Origin: an uncultured Saprospiraceae bacterium
Lineage (GTDB): Bacteria > Bacteroidota > Bacteroidia > Chitinophagales > Saprospiraceae
Assembly: GCA_937927575.1 (NCBI GenBank)
Contig: CALBEE010000228.1
Location: 1-33,729 of the forward strand
Direction of reading: 5' to 3'
Length of the DNA stretch: 33,729 nucleotides
How positions within the stretch are numbered: position 1 is the stretch's first letter; each line of letters begins with the position of its first letter. A model generated the notes under the pieces. That model did no database searches. It had not been told where the DNA came from and saw only the letters and a program-made list of their open reading frames with translations. Position numbers and translations under genes: made by a program. Positions 26,041 through 33,729 of the stretch are shown piece by piece.

Positions 26041-26761
26041 GCTGTTATTTTTAAGTTCGTGTAGTCATGTGGTGACTATGAAATCTGCGGGCAGCTCACT
26101 AAATAGCAATGGTGATTTGACAATATATTTTACGCACAAAGAAAAAGTGGCATACGCTATTATTGAACCTTTGGTACTTGAAGAAGAAATTGAAGATAGT
26201 CAAAAATCGAATATTTCGCTAGAACCAGCCACTCTAGTTATTACAAGTAAAGACAAGAATGAAATAAATAGTATTGTATTAAAACGAGGTAATAAAGTAG
26301 AACCAAAAAAATTAAATGCTTTTTATAGAATTGAAATAGATGACTTACATCATCCTATCGAATTGGATACGATGGGAACTACTCATCGACTATGGCATAC
26401 CATGGAAAAACAACTTGGTGTGAAAAAGGTGGGCACGTATAATATGCATTTCTATAATGTGAATATGAATGCAAGCCCTGATTTTTTAGCATTGGATGAT
26501 TTACAAGATGGTTATGTAGGTAGAAATCAAAATGCGAGTCAATTTTTCTATTCCTATTATGCTCATAGAAATCAGCAATACGAGCCTCTATTCAGTAAAA
26601 CTCAAAATGTTATAGGCTATCCAGATACTTATTTTTATCCTTGGCAAACAAAGGAATATCTGTTAATACACGAGATTTCAACTACTCATTCTCATCACTT
26701 CCATCCTATTGCAATGACGTATAACCCACAAAGTGTAAGGGCTTTATTTAGTGCGCCCTAA
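26012..26761 (+). CDS. Hypothetical lipoprotein
   Basis: A 249-residue protein that I do not recognise. It opens with a clean lipoprotein signal (MKNLLLILFTLLFLSSC, Cys17). I start at the ATG at 26012, because the upstream frame from 25970 only adds residues before this signal. The mature part looks mainly beta with many aromatic residues and a His-rich patch near the C-terminus (TTHSHHFHPIAM). Its 5' end overlaps the CHAT gene head-to-head, and its 3' end overlaps the anti-sigma-like gene tail-to-tail by 18 bp. Its placement suggests a link with the CHAT lipoprotein, but this is inference. Confidence 0.72.
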   Translation: MKNLLLILFTLLFLSSCSHVVTMKSAGSSLNSNGDLTIYFTHKEKVAYAIIEPLVLEEEIEDSQKSNISLEPATLVITSKDKNEINSIVLKRGNKVEPKKLNAFYRIEIDDLHHPIELDTMGTTHRLWHTMEKQLGVKKVGTYNMHFYNVNMNASPDFLALDDLQDGYVGRNQNASQFFYSYYAHRNQQYEPLFSKTQNVIGYPDTYFYPWQTKEYLLIHEISTTHSHHFHPIAMTYNPQSVRALFSAP

Positions 26762-27355
26762 TACCTGATCAACGTATTGCGATATATCCGCTCGGAGATT
26801 GGCATCTGATATCTTCTTGGAGTGATGTTTGGCTTCATATATGTCTCCATTGATTAAGGCTATATGTCCTAGATACCAATAGATACTATCCGTTTTTGGT
26901 TTGATACTTTTAAACAATTCTTTACTAGTTTGAAAGTCTCTAATATCAAAAGCTTTTATCGCCTCATCTAGTTTAAGCCCAGTTGAATTATCACCTCTAG
27001 AACCCTTATTAATGGGAGGAGAATAATTTTCCATTACTGTAGCGTAGAGCTTAGTTTGTCTAGTATGCCTATTCCATTGATAATAGGAAACGGCCAAAGC
27101 AGATATAAGTGTAATGGTAATTATCCAAGGTCCATATTTACCTCGCCGTACGGGTGGCTTAAGATTTTCTTGTGCTAATACACTACGTACTTCATTCTCT
27201 ATCAAACTTTCTGTGATCATCTTGGCTATTGGGTAATCCGCTACAGCTTGTTTTAGCTCGGAATTTTGAGATATTGCAATATCCATCTGAGCTTTCAGAG
27301 TAGGGTCCAAAGTTCCTTCCAGGTATGATTCTATATGTTCGTAATAATCGATCAC
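26744..27355 (-). CDS. Probable anti-sigma factor, single-pass membrane protein
   Basis: A 203-residue protein directly downstream of an ECF sigma gene (the sigma TAA is followed at once by this GTG start), so it is very likely its regulator. The cytosolic N-terminus (about 1-73) has the pattern YEHIESYLEGTLDPTLKAQM common in Bacteroidota anti-sigma proteins. A transmembrane helix covers about 75-92. The periplasmic part (about 125-200) looks like a TPR-type helical repeat (EAIKAFDIRDFQTSKELF, YWYLGHIALINGDIYEAK). No ZAS zinc motif is present. Its 3' end overlaps the convergent lipoprotein gene. Confidence 0.75.
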   Translation of the reverse strand: MIDYYEHIESYLEGTLDPTLKAQMDIAISQNSELKQAVADYPIAKMITESLIENEVRSVLAQENLKPPVRRGKYGPWIITITLISALAVSYYQWNRHTRQTKLYATVMENYSPPINKGSRGDNSTGLKLDEAIKAFDIRDFQTSKELFKSIKPKTDSIYWYLGHIALINGDIYEAKHHSKKISDANLRADISQYVDQVLGRTK

Positions 27356-27952
27356 TTATACTTTTGATAATTGTTTTTTAATGTATGGCTTATCAGCTAA
27401 GTAGGCCAATAGTTCTTTCATGCATTCACTTTTCTTTTTTCTCGCAACTCCTTCGGATTTATATGATAATAGATGAGCGATCTCTTTCATTTTATAACCA
27501 CCAGACCAATACATCAATACTTCTTTGCATTTCACTTTCATTTCGCCTAGTACTTTATTTAGTACGCTTTCTCTATCACCTTTAATCAAAAGGTCTACTG
27601 CGCTTATTGTATCGTCTCTTTGTTCTATTGTCTTCTCAAGATCCGATGTTTTAAATTTTGACCTTTTACGTAGTTCATTGTACCAAATGTTTTTAGCTAT
27701 TCCCATGAGATAAGCATGTAAGGGTCGATCAAGAGTAAACTCTTTACGCGTATGTACGATTTTGATAAAAGTTACTATCATATCATTGTAAATGGTCAAG
27801 GACTCTGTCTCCGATCCACCATGATTCTTTACATATCGAATGATCTTATCCTTCAGCTCTATATCCCTAGTCAGAGAGTATATGGCCTCTTTTCTTTTCG
27901 CTGGATTACTACGTATTCCTTGTATTAGATCAGCTGCTTCTTGATGGCTCAC
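27356..27952 (-). CDS. ECF-type RNA polymerase sigma factor
   Basis: A 198-residue sigma-70 family protein. Region 2 lies at about 45-100, with LTIYNDMIVTFIKIVHTR and YLMGIAKNIWYNELRKRSK. Region 4 is at about 135-185, with VLMYWSGGYKMKEIAHLL and SEGVARKKKSECMKEL. The start is GTG (27950-27952); no ATG gives a better N-terminus. The anti-sigma-like gene follows with no gap. Nearby genes include the CHAT and small lipoproteins, which could be regulon members, though no promoter evidence shows it. Confidence 0.9.
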   Translation of the reverse strand: MSHQEAADLIQGIRSNPAKRKEAIYSLTRDIELKDKIIRYVKNHGGSETESLTIYNDMIVTFIKIVHTRKEFTLDRPLHAYLMGIAKNIWYNELRKRSKFKTSDLEKTIEQRDDTISAVDLLIKGDRESVLNKVLGEMKVKCKEVLMYWSGGYKMKEIAHLLSYKSEGVARKKKSECMKELLAYLADKPYIKKQLSKV

Positions 27953-28308
27953 ACTTAATATATGTACAGTTAGATAATATATGTTACTTGCTAAGTTGCT
28001 AACAGAAGTCCTAAGTTACTCCATCTCTTCTAAGCTGAAAATTCTTTTACATATTTCTTTATAAATCGAGTAACACTTTTATCAGGTCTTTACATATATC
28101 AGTGTACCCAGTTAGCCACTAGAGAAAAGCCGCAAGCTATACTGGATATATTCCGGAATCAAACAAAGATGTATTCATACATCATAATACAATCAATCAA
28201 ATTGACAAAGCAGATTAGCCTTGTCTAGAGACAGTCATGTCTCATGGCCATGGATATGATTCGACGATTGAGTTAACCCTTTTTATAAACTCTTAAAAAT
28301 CTAGAATC
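27953..28308. other. Intergenic region upstream of sigma and the tiny ORF
   Basis: It contains compact inverted repeats: GATGTA-TTCA-TACATC (28168-28183), GAGACA-GTCA-TGTCTC (about 28229-28244), and the palindromes ATTCCGGAAT and CATGGCCATG. These look like possible binding sites or hairpins. No coding ORF is visible. No full promoter consensus is found for either direction. Confidence 0.45.
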
Positions 28309-28365
28309 ATGGAAATTATTCTATTAATCCTTGAATGGATCACAGAAGGAAATGGAGGTATTTAA
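28309..28365 (+). CDS. Possible 18-residue peptide gene
   Basis: ATG at 28309 opens MEIILLILEWITEGNGGI, a hydrophobic start with an acidic, glycine-ending tail. A perfect terminator hairpin stands 12 bp after the stop, which is what makes this more than a random short ORF: a transcript from this strand seems designed to end there. The upstream region lacks a clear ribosome site. It could be a signalling or toxin-like peptide, or the 3' end of a small RNA. Low confidence. Confidence 0.3.
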   Translation: MEIILLILEWITEGNGGI

Positions 28366-28376
28366 TCTTTATTTAC

Positions 28377-28405
28377 TAGGTTGACTCTTAGAGTCAACCT
28401 ATTTT
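28377..28405 (+). terminator. Bidirectional terminator overlapping the stop of the 28.4-kb gene
   Basis: A perfect stem TAGGTTGACTC (28377-28387) with GAGTCAACCTA (28391-28401) closes a 3-nt loop and has a T-run after it on the plus strand and an A/T-rich run on the other side. It can serve the tiny + ORF and the convergent minus-strand gene, whose TAG stop (28399-28401) lies inside the stem. Confidence 0.82.
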
Positions 28406-29754
28406 AGTTTATGGAGCAACCAATTTTTAAATAGTACTGGATGGTAATCATCAATATTAATATCTACTTTTTTCTTTAGAGTAACATTAAGTAAATCTAT
28501 GATCCTAATAAAATTTAAACCAGATTTTAAGAAAGTCTTACTAAGTTTTCTCTCGTTTCTCTTTAATGTTCTTTTCATATTTATAGAAAAATCAAATACA
28601 ATATCGTAGTCTATTTTGTCATCTTCAAATAAAGAAATCAGTGTAAATCCAAGGGCTAGTATTTTATCTTCAGGATTACTGTATGTGTGTACTAATATGT
28701 ATTTGGAAATATCTTTATATCTCTGATGAAAATATTGATTTCTAGCTTCAGAAAGATCTTTGTATGCTTCAGTGTTGTTAGTGTCTACAAAGTATATCCA
28801 TGTATTAATAAATCTTGAAGTCTCTTCTATAGTTGAGGTTTGAGCTATTGTACTTATTAGATTATTAAATCTTGTAGTCGGTATTTTACCATTACTAAGT
28901 AAAACGCCTGATTCTATAGCGTAGCTATACATTTCGGAAATGTCTGACGATTTTATTTCAGATTTTATGTTGTATAATCTGGATACTAAATTGAGTAGAT
29001 AGAAGGTGATGATAATGTGAACATCGCTACCGATAACAAATTTATCTGAGTATAACTCTTCTTTGATTTCTTTGAATGCGTTTACATCATATTTTTTTAG
29101 GGCACTAGATAATGTTAATAAGGATTGAGATAAATCACTTGGGTTTTCTTGGTCAAGAAGATCAGAATAATCTTTGTTTTGAATGATTTGACGATTATAT
29201 ATTTCAGCTTCTATTAATTTTTCCTTTTGCAAATGATATTTTTTCAAGCTCTTCACAAGTTTTGGGAAAAGGTCATCATGGGGATTGTTTTTTATAGGAT
29301 TATCGCTGTAGAATTGATAATAGTACAACTCACTTTCAATTTTAGATTTGGCAATACTTAAGCCTTTTCCGTTAGAGATTTGTTTTAGTAATTGTTTAGA
29401 TTTTTGATCCGCTAAGTTGTATAAGCCTCTTCTATTCAATTGCTTTACCAATAGAAGATCAGATTCTAACTTGTCCTTTTCCATAGTGTAATACACCATC
29501 CAATCCTCTAGCCATAAGTAGAGTCTAGAAAGAATGTTAAGTATGGATTTTTGACTTAGGTGAGGGAAGTGCTTTACCCGTATCATTTCGATTTCTGGAA
29601 GAGCCTCTAATTTTGCTTTTCTTTTTTGTAGAAATGAGAATACTTCATAGTTGTCAGAGTCCTCTGAGATATACATCAAAAGGTACTTCCTGAAGGATAT
29701 CCATTCTTCTTTATTGAAGGAAATTAGCGCTTGTATTAGTTTTGTACCAATCAT
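28399..29754 (-). CDS. Hypothetical helical protein, 451 residues
   Basis: I do not recognise this gene. It begins at a clear ATG (29752-29754) with MIGTKLIQALISFNKEEW. There is no signal peptide and no membrane helix, so it is probably cytosolic. The protein is rich in Lys, Leu, Ile and Ser, nearly all predicted helix by pattern, with stretches such as LYLWLEDWMVYYTMEKDKLE and LNRRGLYNLADQKSKQLLKQI that resemble degenerate TPR-like hairpins. No catalytic motif is visible. It is divergent to the LytTR pair and shares a terminator with the tiny ORF. A scaffold or regulatory role is possible. Confidence 0.7.
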   Translation of the reverse strand: MIGTKLIQALISFNKEEWISFRKYLLMYISEDSDNYEVFSFLQKRKAKLEALPEIEMIRVKHFPHLSQKSILNILSRLYLWLEDWMVYYTMEKDKLESDLLLVKQLNRRGLYNLADQKSKQLLKQISNGKGLSIAKSKIESELYYYQFYSDNPIKNNPHDDLFPKLVKSLKKYHLQKEKLIEAEIYNRQIIQNKDYSDLLDQENPSDLSQSLLTLSSALKKYDVNAFKEIKEELYSDKFVIGSDVHIIITFYLLNLVSRLYNIKSEIKSSDISEMYSYAIESGVLLSNGKIPTTRFNNLISTIAQTSTIEETSRFINTWIYFVDTNNTEAYKDLSEARNQYFHQRYKDISKYILVHTYSNPEDKILALGFTLISLFEDDKIDYDIVFDFSINMKRTLKRNERKLSKTFLKSGLNFIRIIDLLNVTLKKKVDINIDDYHPVLFKNWLLHKLK

Positions 29755-29905
29755 TTAGTAAAAATAGAATAGGATAAATGTAATTATAAATAATTGAATT
29801 TCAATAATTTGCAATATATAGACAAATTTTTTCATATTGGATTATTCGAAGTTTTGGTATTTGATGAACGGTCGACGTCTTGTTTTTTTGTATTCAAATC
29901 AAATA

Positions 29906-30304
29906 ATGATGACAATGACTAATTCCCCTTTTAATCATCCAGTGAAGCGCAAAAGCTTACTTATTCCTACTTTTAAGACTATAACGATAGTCGATCCTGA
30001 AGAGATTGTTTATATCAAAGCGATGCAGAATTACTGTATGTTGTATAAGCATGATTCTACGCGAGTTTTATCTTCTCTACCTTTTGGTAAGGTACTCGAG
30101 ATACTAGAGTTTTATAATTTTTATCAATGTCATAAATCTTATGCTGTAAAGTTAGATCGCGTAGTCAGCTATTGCAATAAGGCTGATGTACAGCTAGAAT
30201 GTCATATGAGCGTACCCGTAGCTCGTAGACGAAAAAAAGAGTTTGTGGCATTGGTTAAAAGAGTATTTGACCGTTCATCTAGAAAAGCTGCCGTTTGTCA
30301 TTAA
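29906..30304 (+). CDS. Stand-alone LytTR DNA-binding protein (first of tandem pair)
   Basis: A 132-residue protein that is essentially one LytTR domain, a beta-type DNA-binding fold of AlgR/AgrA/LytR regulators. Signatures are PEEIVYIKAMQNYCMLY, FYQCHKSYAVKLDRVV and VPVARRRKKEF. I start at the ATG at 29906: the frame is open back to a TTG at 29837, but the paralogue just downstream has no counterpart to those residues. It lacks a receiver domain, so control is through expression, partner binding or an unlinked kinase. The pair lies upstream of a large sensor gene. Confidence 0.85.
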   Translation: MMTMTNSPFNHPVKRKSLLIPTFKTITIVDPEEIVYIKAMQNYCMLYKHDSTRVLSSLPFGKVLEILEFYNFYQCHKSYAVKLDRVVSYCNKADVQLECHMSVPVARRRKKEFVALVKRVFDRSSRKAAVCH

Positions 30305-30396
30305 TGTAAGCATCTATTCTCTATTGGGTTTCAAAATAGACTATTTTCATTCAAGGCTATTGATTTTAGATTGTCTCATGTTGACTTAACCCTTTT

Positions 30397-30735
30397 ATGA
30401 ATCCGCAAGAGTCTAAGAATATCTTGATTCCTACGTTTAGTAGTATCACTCTAGTAAACCCGTATGATGTATTGTTCGTAAAAGCAATGCAAAACTACTG
30501 CACCGTCCATCTGCAAGAAGGCCATCAAATTCTTGCTTCTATTTCATTTAAAACTACATTGGCGTTATTTGACAAGTATAATTTCTATCGTTGTCATAGA
30601 TCTTATGCCGTACAAATATCTAAGGTGGTGCGCTATTTGAAAAATGGAAACGTAGAGTTAGAAGGAAAAGTATTGGTGCCAGTGGCAAGAAGAAGAAAGA
30701 TGGAGTTTTTGGAGATGATAGAAAAGGGCAGTTAA
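30397..30735 (+). CDS. Stand-alone LytTR DNA-binding protein (second of tandem pair)
   Basis: A 112-residue LytTR protein, clearly paralogous to the one 92 bp upstream: shared blocks are LIPTFSSITLVNPYDVLFVK, AMQNYC, FYRCHRSYAVQISKVV and VPVARRRKMEFLE. There is no receiver domain. The ATG at 30397 abuts a TTAACCCTTTT stretch. It probably arose by tandem duplication and may form dimers with its neighbour. Confidence 0.87.
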   Translation: MNPQESKNILIPTFSSITLVNPYDVLFVKAMQNYCTVHLQEGHQILASISFKTTLALFDKYNFYRCHRSYAVQISKVVRYLKNGNVELEGKVLVPVARRRKMEFLEMIEKGS

Positions 30736-30852
30736 CTGACGGTTTAGAGTGAGACTCAAGAATGTATTAAATCAACATCTTAGTATTTCCAATGTAAAGA
30801 AGATTTGGAAAAGATAGATATTTTTTAGAGATTGGAGGAAACGAAAAAAAAC

Positions 30853-31494
30853 ATGCCTACACTAAAACAAATTTTGACTGGGTTGAAAAAAAGTAAAATG
30901 CCTAGTTCGGGTTTTGTGCCTGTCAATATTATTAAGAAAAAGATAGGAATTATTTATAAGACGGATGTAATAACGGCATTGCTTGATTTAGACAATTCGG
31001 ATATTATTGCCTATAATATAAAAATCACTGAAAATTTTGATTTAGCTTTTGAAGGTATAGGTTATATAGCAGGAACTTCTGATTACGAAGTAAAAATTCC
31101 TTACGTACAATCGGCGGATTTTCAAATTTGTGAAATGCAGTCTGATATTAGATGGGATTATGATGTCTGTCCTATAAAAATCAGTAATAGAATATTTGAA
31201 GGTGAAACATCCATTGATAAAATTATGGTGAGTAGGGAAAATTTGAAATTCCTTTTAGTAGGCTCAACAGAGGTTTGTTTTTCTGGAGCACATATTGATT
31301 TATTAACAAGTAAGTATTATTCAGATTCCCCAGAGATCAAGAATAAAAGCAGACACTTTACGCTAAAGATTGAAAGTAATGACAAAAAACCCTATCATAA
31401 TACTATAATTGATAGTCATGCTAAAACTGAACAAATGATGGTTCCGGGAATTCTTGTTGCATCTCCTTGTCCACCTATTTGGAGACCAGGATAA
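30853..31494 (+). CDS. Hypothetical protein, 213 residues
   Basis: I do not recognise this protein. I take the ATG at 30853 (MPTLKQILTGLKKSKMP); a TTG seven codons upstream overlaps a GGAGG that is more likely the ribosome site. The sequence alternates hydrophobic and polar residues as in a beta-rich fold (IIAYNIKITENFDLAFEGI, GTSDYEVKIPYV) and ends with PGILVASPCPPIWRPG. There is no signal peptide or membrane helix. It is followed after 4 bp by the sensor gene, so the two are cotranscribed, and it may be a partner of the sensor. Confidence 0.68.
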   Translation: MPTLKQILTGLKKSKMPSSGFVPVNIIKKKIGIIYKTDVITALLDLDNSDIIAYNIKITENFDLAFEGIGYIAGTSDYEVKIPYVQSADFQICEMQSDIRWDYDVCPIKISNRIFEGETSIDKIMVSRENLKFLLVGSTEVCFSGAHIDLLTSKYYSDSPEIKNKSRHFTLKIESNDKKPYHNTIIDSHAKTEQMMVPGILVASPCPPIWRPG

Positions 31495-31498
31495 ATGT

Positions 31499-33729
31499 AT
31501 GTCACTAAATTTAGCAGGAATATTTCTTTGGTTTCAAGTTCTTAGTATTAGCGATTTACCAGATACGGAATACAATTCATTTGTAAGTGTCGATAATAAT
31601 TCTTGTCTATGGGTGTCTAGTTCTAATGGTATAAGTAGGTATTGTGGAAGTGAACTAAAATCCTATACTCGTTTTAATTCTGGGATGAGTGGAGATTTCG
31701 TTCAAAGTAAAGTTTTCGAAGATGAAAATAGTATTAAGTATTTTACTACTACTAATCAATTAAATTTTATAGATGACAATGATACGATAAGAACTATATC
31801 TTTAACTTATAATGATGAAATTCTTAAAAGTGATTATCACATTTTTGACATAGATACAATTTCACAAATATTATATTTTTCTAGCGATAAAAAACTTTTT
31901 AAAGTATATTATAATAAAAATTATAAGTTAGAGTTAATATCTAACTCTGATTCTAGGGTTTTCTCAATTTCTAAAGATAGACAAACCATTGTCGGATCTC
32001 CGTGGTTATATAGCGAGGGTTTGGAAATTTTTAAGAATGTTGATGGGAATTGGAAATGTAATCAATATTTAGAATCTATTTGTATAGATGGCAATTGTAG
32101 GAAACCTATTATTCAACAAGTATTGTTAGTAGATGATGTAATATACTGCACATCTAATTTGGGTCTTGTTCTTTATAATTTGAATGGAGAATTATTAAGC
32201 AATTATCATTTCGAATTTCTTGTTAATAACTTGGCAGCTTCTAGTGATAAATTATATATATCAACAGAGGGAGATGGTGTATATGTTTTAGATTTTGAAA
32301 GTCAAAGTATTGGTAAGGATAATTATATTAGTTCTTTAATTGCTAACGATTCCCCAAGAGAATTACATTTTATAAACGGTGATTTGATTGTTTCCTTTTC
32401 AGGAATGGATCCTCAAATATTTAATTTAAATACTATTATTACTGAGCCAAATACAGCATTCACTAAAATCCACGATATGCAAGCTATCGATGATATAATC
32501 TATGTTATTGATAAAGAATATTTATTTCGTTGGGATATAGAAAGTCAGAAGATAGACACTCTTTTTAGGAATTATAATGGTACGCCATTTTATAGAATAG
32601 CAAGAAACGATAAATCTATTTTGTTTGGTAGTACTACTAAGTTGTATAGTTACGATTTAGAAGCCAGTACCGTTAGCGATGTCTTATTAGATGAAGAGAT
32701 TCAGATTGTAGATTTATATAATCTTAAGAATGATGTATTCCTAGTCACAAACAAAGGTTGCTATGTTTATAATAATGAGTTAGAATCTTTTGTATATATA
32801 CAAGAAGACTGGAATACAGGAAGCGTCGACTTTTACTTTGAAGAAGAGAATTTTAGAATTATATGTGAAACGAATGGGGATGTTTATCGACTACGAAATG
32901 ATAGTACGTTATTTATACGCAATCTAGGATACGTTTTTGATATTGATTTAGTTGAATCTGACATCTATATTTCTTCTTCGAAAGGATTTTATTTATTACA
33001 AAAGAATAAGATGACTGAGTTATTTTCTGAAAGTTATAAATTGAAAGGAGATGTAATTTATAATTTTACTAAGGAATATTGCGGTCATCATTATATTACT
33101 ACTAATACTGGTTTGTATAGTATCGATACTTCGTTTAATATTCTGCAAAAATTATTTATTACTAGTACTGGTAGAATAGGGAAAAAGAATATTGTGGGGT
33201 TAGGTGATAGAGTTTATGTAAATTCAATCACTGATGTCATTTCTTTTAATCCTTGTCAGATAAATCAGGATATTGCATCACCTGTTTTATTTACGAATTA
33301 TGTTGAAGTAGATGGTAATAGCTATATTCTTAAAGAGGACAATGAAATTATATTAAATTCTGATTATCAGTCTCTATTATTTAGTTTTGGAGTTACTGAC
33401 TTTAGCGGAGAGCCGAAATATAAAATGAAATATTTAGATGTAGAAAGTAATATTACATACTTCTCTCGTACGGAATCCATAGAGTTTTCAAGGTTAAGTT
33501 CTGGATCGCATAATTATATTTTCTCAGGTATTGGAGGAAACCTTTCGCTCAGTAATGCAATTAATTTTAACATCACAGTCCTCCCTCCGTTCCACCAGAC
33601 ATGGTGGTTCCGCTCTCTTGCGATTTTGGGACTTATAGGAATAGGTGTCTTTATCAGTTATCTACGGACAAGACAAAAACTCAAACGGCAACAAATACTT
33701 ATAGATCGTCAAGAAGCCTTACAATCACA
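31499..33729 (+). CDS. Two-component-type propeller sensor, N-terminal part (partial)
   Basis: The frame opens at ATG 31499, 4 bp after the previous stop, and stays open to the window edge (743 codons). The N-terminus is hydrophobic (SLNLAGIFLWFQVL). It is followed by regulator-propeller repeats such as SFVSVDNNSCLWVSSSNGI, then a Y_Y_Y-type beta sandwich (about 600-700) ending in PPFHQTWWFRSL. A transmembrane helix follows near 702-722, then a charged coiled coil (RTRQKLKRQQILIDRQEALQ). This is the layout of Bacteroidota periplasmic sensors, and the coiled coil typically leads into a histidine kinase or DNA-binding output outside the window. Confidence 0.85.
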   Translation, partial: MSLNLAGIFLWFQVLSISDLPDTEYNSFVSVDNNSCLWVSSSNGISRYCGSELKSYTRFNSGMSGDFVQSKVFEDENSIKYFTTTNQLNFIDDNDTIRTISLTYNDEILKSDYHIFDIDTISQILYFSSDKKLFKVYYNKNYKLELISNSDSRVFSISKDRQTIVGSPWLYSEGLEIFKNVDGNWKCNQYLESICIDGNCRKPIIQQVLLVDDVIYCTSNLGLVLYNLNGELLSNYHFEFLVNNLAASSDKLYISTEGDGVYVLDFESQSIGKDNYISSLIANDSPRELHFINGDLIVSFSGMDPQIFNLNTIITEPNTAFTKIHDMQAIDDIIYVIDKEYLFRWDIESQKIDTLFRNYNGTPFYRIARNDKSILFGSTTKLYSYDLEASTVSDVLLDEEIQIVDLYNLKNDVFLVTNKGCYVYNNELESFVYIQEDWNTGSVDFYFEEENFRIICETNGDVYRLRNDSTLFIRNLGYVFDIDLVESDIYISSSKGFYLLQKNKMTELFSESYKLKGDVIYNFTKEYCGHHYITTNTGLYSIDTSFNILQKLFITSTGRIGKKNIVGLGDRVYVNSITDVISFNPCQINQDIASPVLFTNYVEVDGNSYILKEDNEIILNSDYQSLLFSFGVTDFSGEPKYKMKYLDVESNITYFSRTESIEFSRLSSGSHNYIFSGIGGNLSLSNAINFNITVLPPFHQTWWFRSLAILGLIGIGVFISYLRTRQKLKRQQILIDRQEALQS

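Noticed and set aside
28268-30396. Near-identical 16-mer TTGA(G/C)TTAACCCTTTT before the tiny ORF and before the second LytTR gene
   Set aside because: One mismatch in 16 is expected several times by chance in 33 kb of AT-rich DNA, and the distances to the start codons differ.

Overview
The window is about 34 kb of AT-rich chromosome from a Bacteroidota bacterium. Supporting signs are a -33/-7 promoter of the Bacteroidota type (TTTG-N20-TANNTTTG), Bacteroidota-only families (DUF4856, PorT-like outer-membrane barrels fused to anti-sigma segments, propeller/Y_Y_Y sensors, stand-alone LytTR proteins) and several ECF sigma factors. The style of the lipoproteins and sigma/anti-sigma pairs suggests the Saprospiria, but I cannot prove that from sequence alone.

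Layout. Positions 1-3300 hold the translation cluster rpsI(end)-rpsB-tsf-terminator-pyrH, followed by a cutC-like gene where frr is often found. Positions 3560-5210 hold a minus-strand class A beta-lactamase-like lipoprotein. Next to it lie a decayed duplicate of the 3' part of pyrH and a decayed duplicate of the 5' part of the lipoprotein gene, the scar of a local tandem duplication. An ECF sigma factor follows (5572-6117) with its own terminator. Positions 6397-12685 hold a four-gene operon with a textbook promoter: DUF4856 lipoprotein, imelysin-like lipoprotein, HTTM (vitamin-K-dependent-carboxylase-like) membrane protein and a FecA-type TonB-dependent receptor, probably an envelope metal-uptake module. 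Positions 12698-16392 hold a minus-strand operon of a modular lipoprotein, an ECF sigma factor and an unusual anti-sigma-like protein ending in an outer-membrane barrel. A NADAR-family gene (16623-17216) precedes the ATP synthase operon atpB-E-F-H-A-G (17507-23075). atpD and atpC are not here, and subunit a carries a striking His-rich periplasmic extension.

From 23.5 kb onward the region is accessory. It has a TPR-CHAT protease-like lipoprotein overlapping head-to-head with a small lipoprotein gene, a sigma/anti-sigma pair, a tiny ORF with a strong shared terminator, an unrecognised helical protein, two tandem stand-alone LytTR regulators, an unrecognised 213-residue protein, and a large propeller sensor that runs off the right edge.

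The most promising leads are the DUF4856-imelysin-HTTM-TonB operon, the His-rich ATP synthase subunit a, the possible two-membrane-spanning anti-sigma/barrel protein, the CHAT lipoprotein with its overlapping partner, the pyrH duplication scar, and a 34-bp palindromic repeat present twice exactly 170 bp apart in the atpG/CHAT convergent gap.
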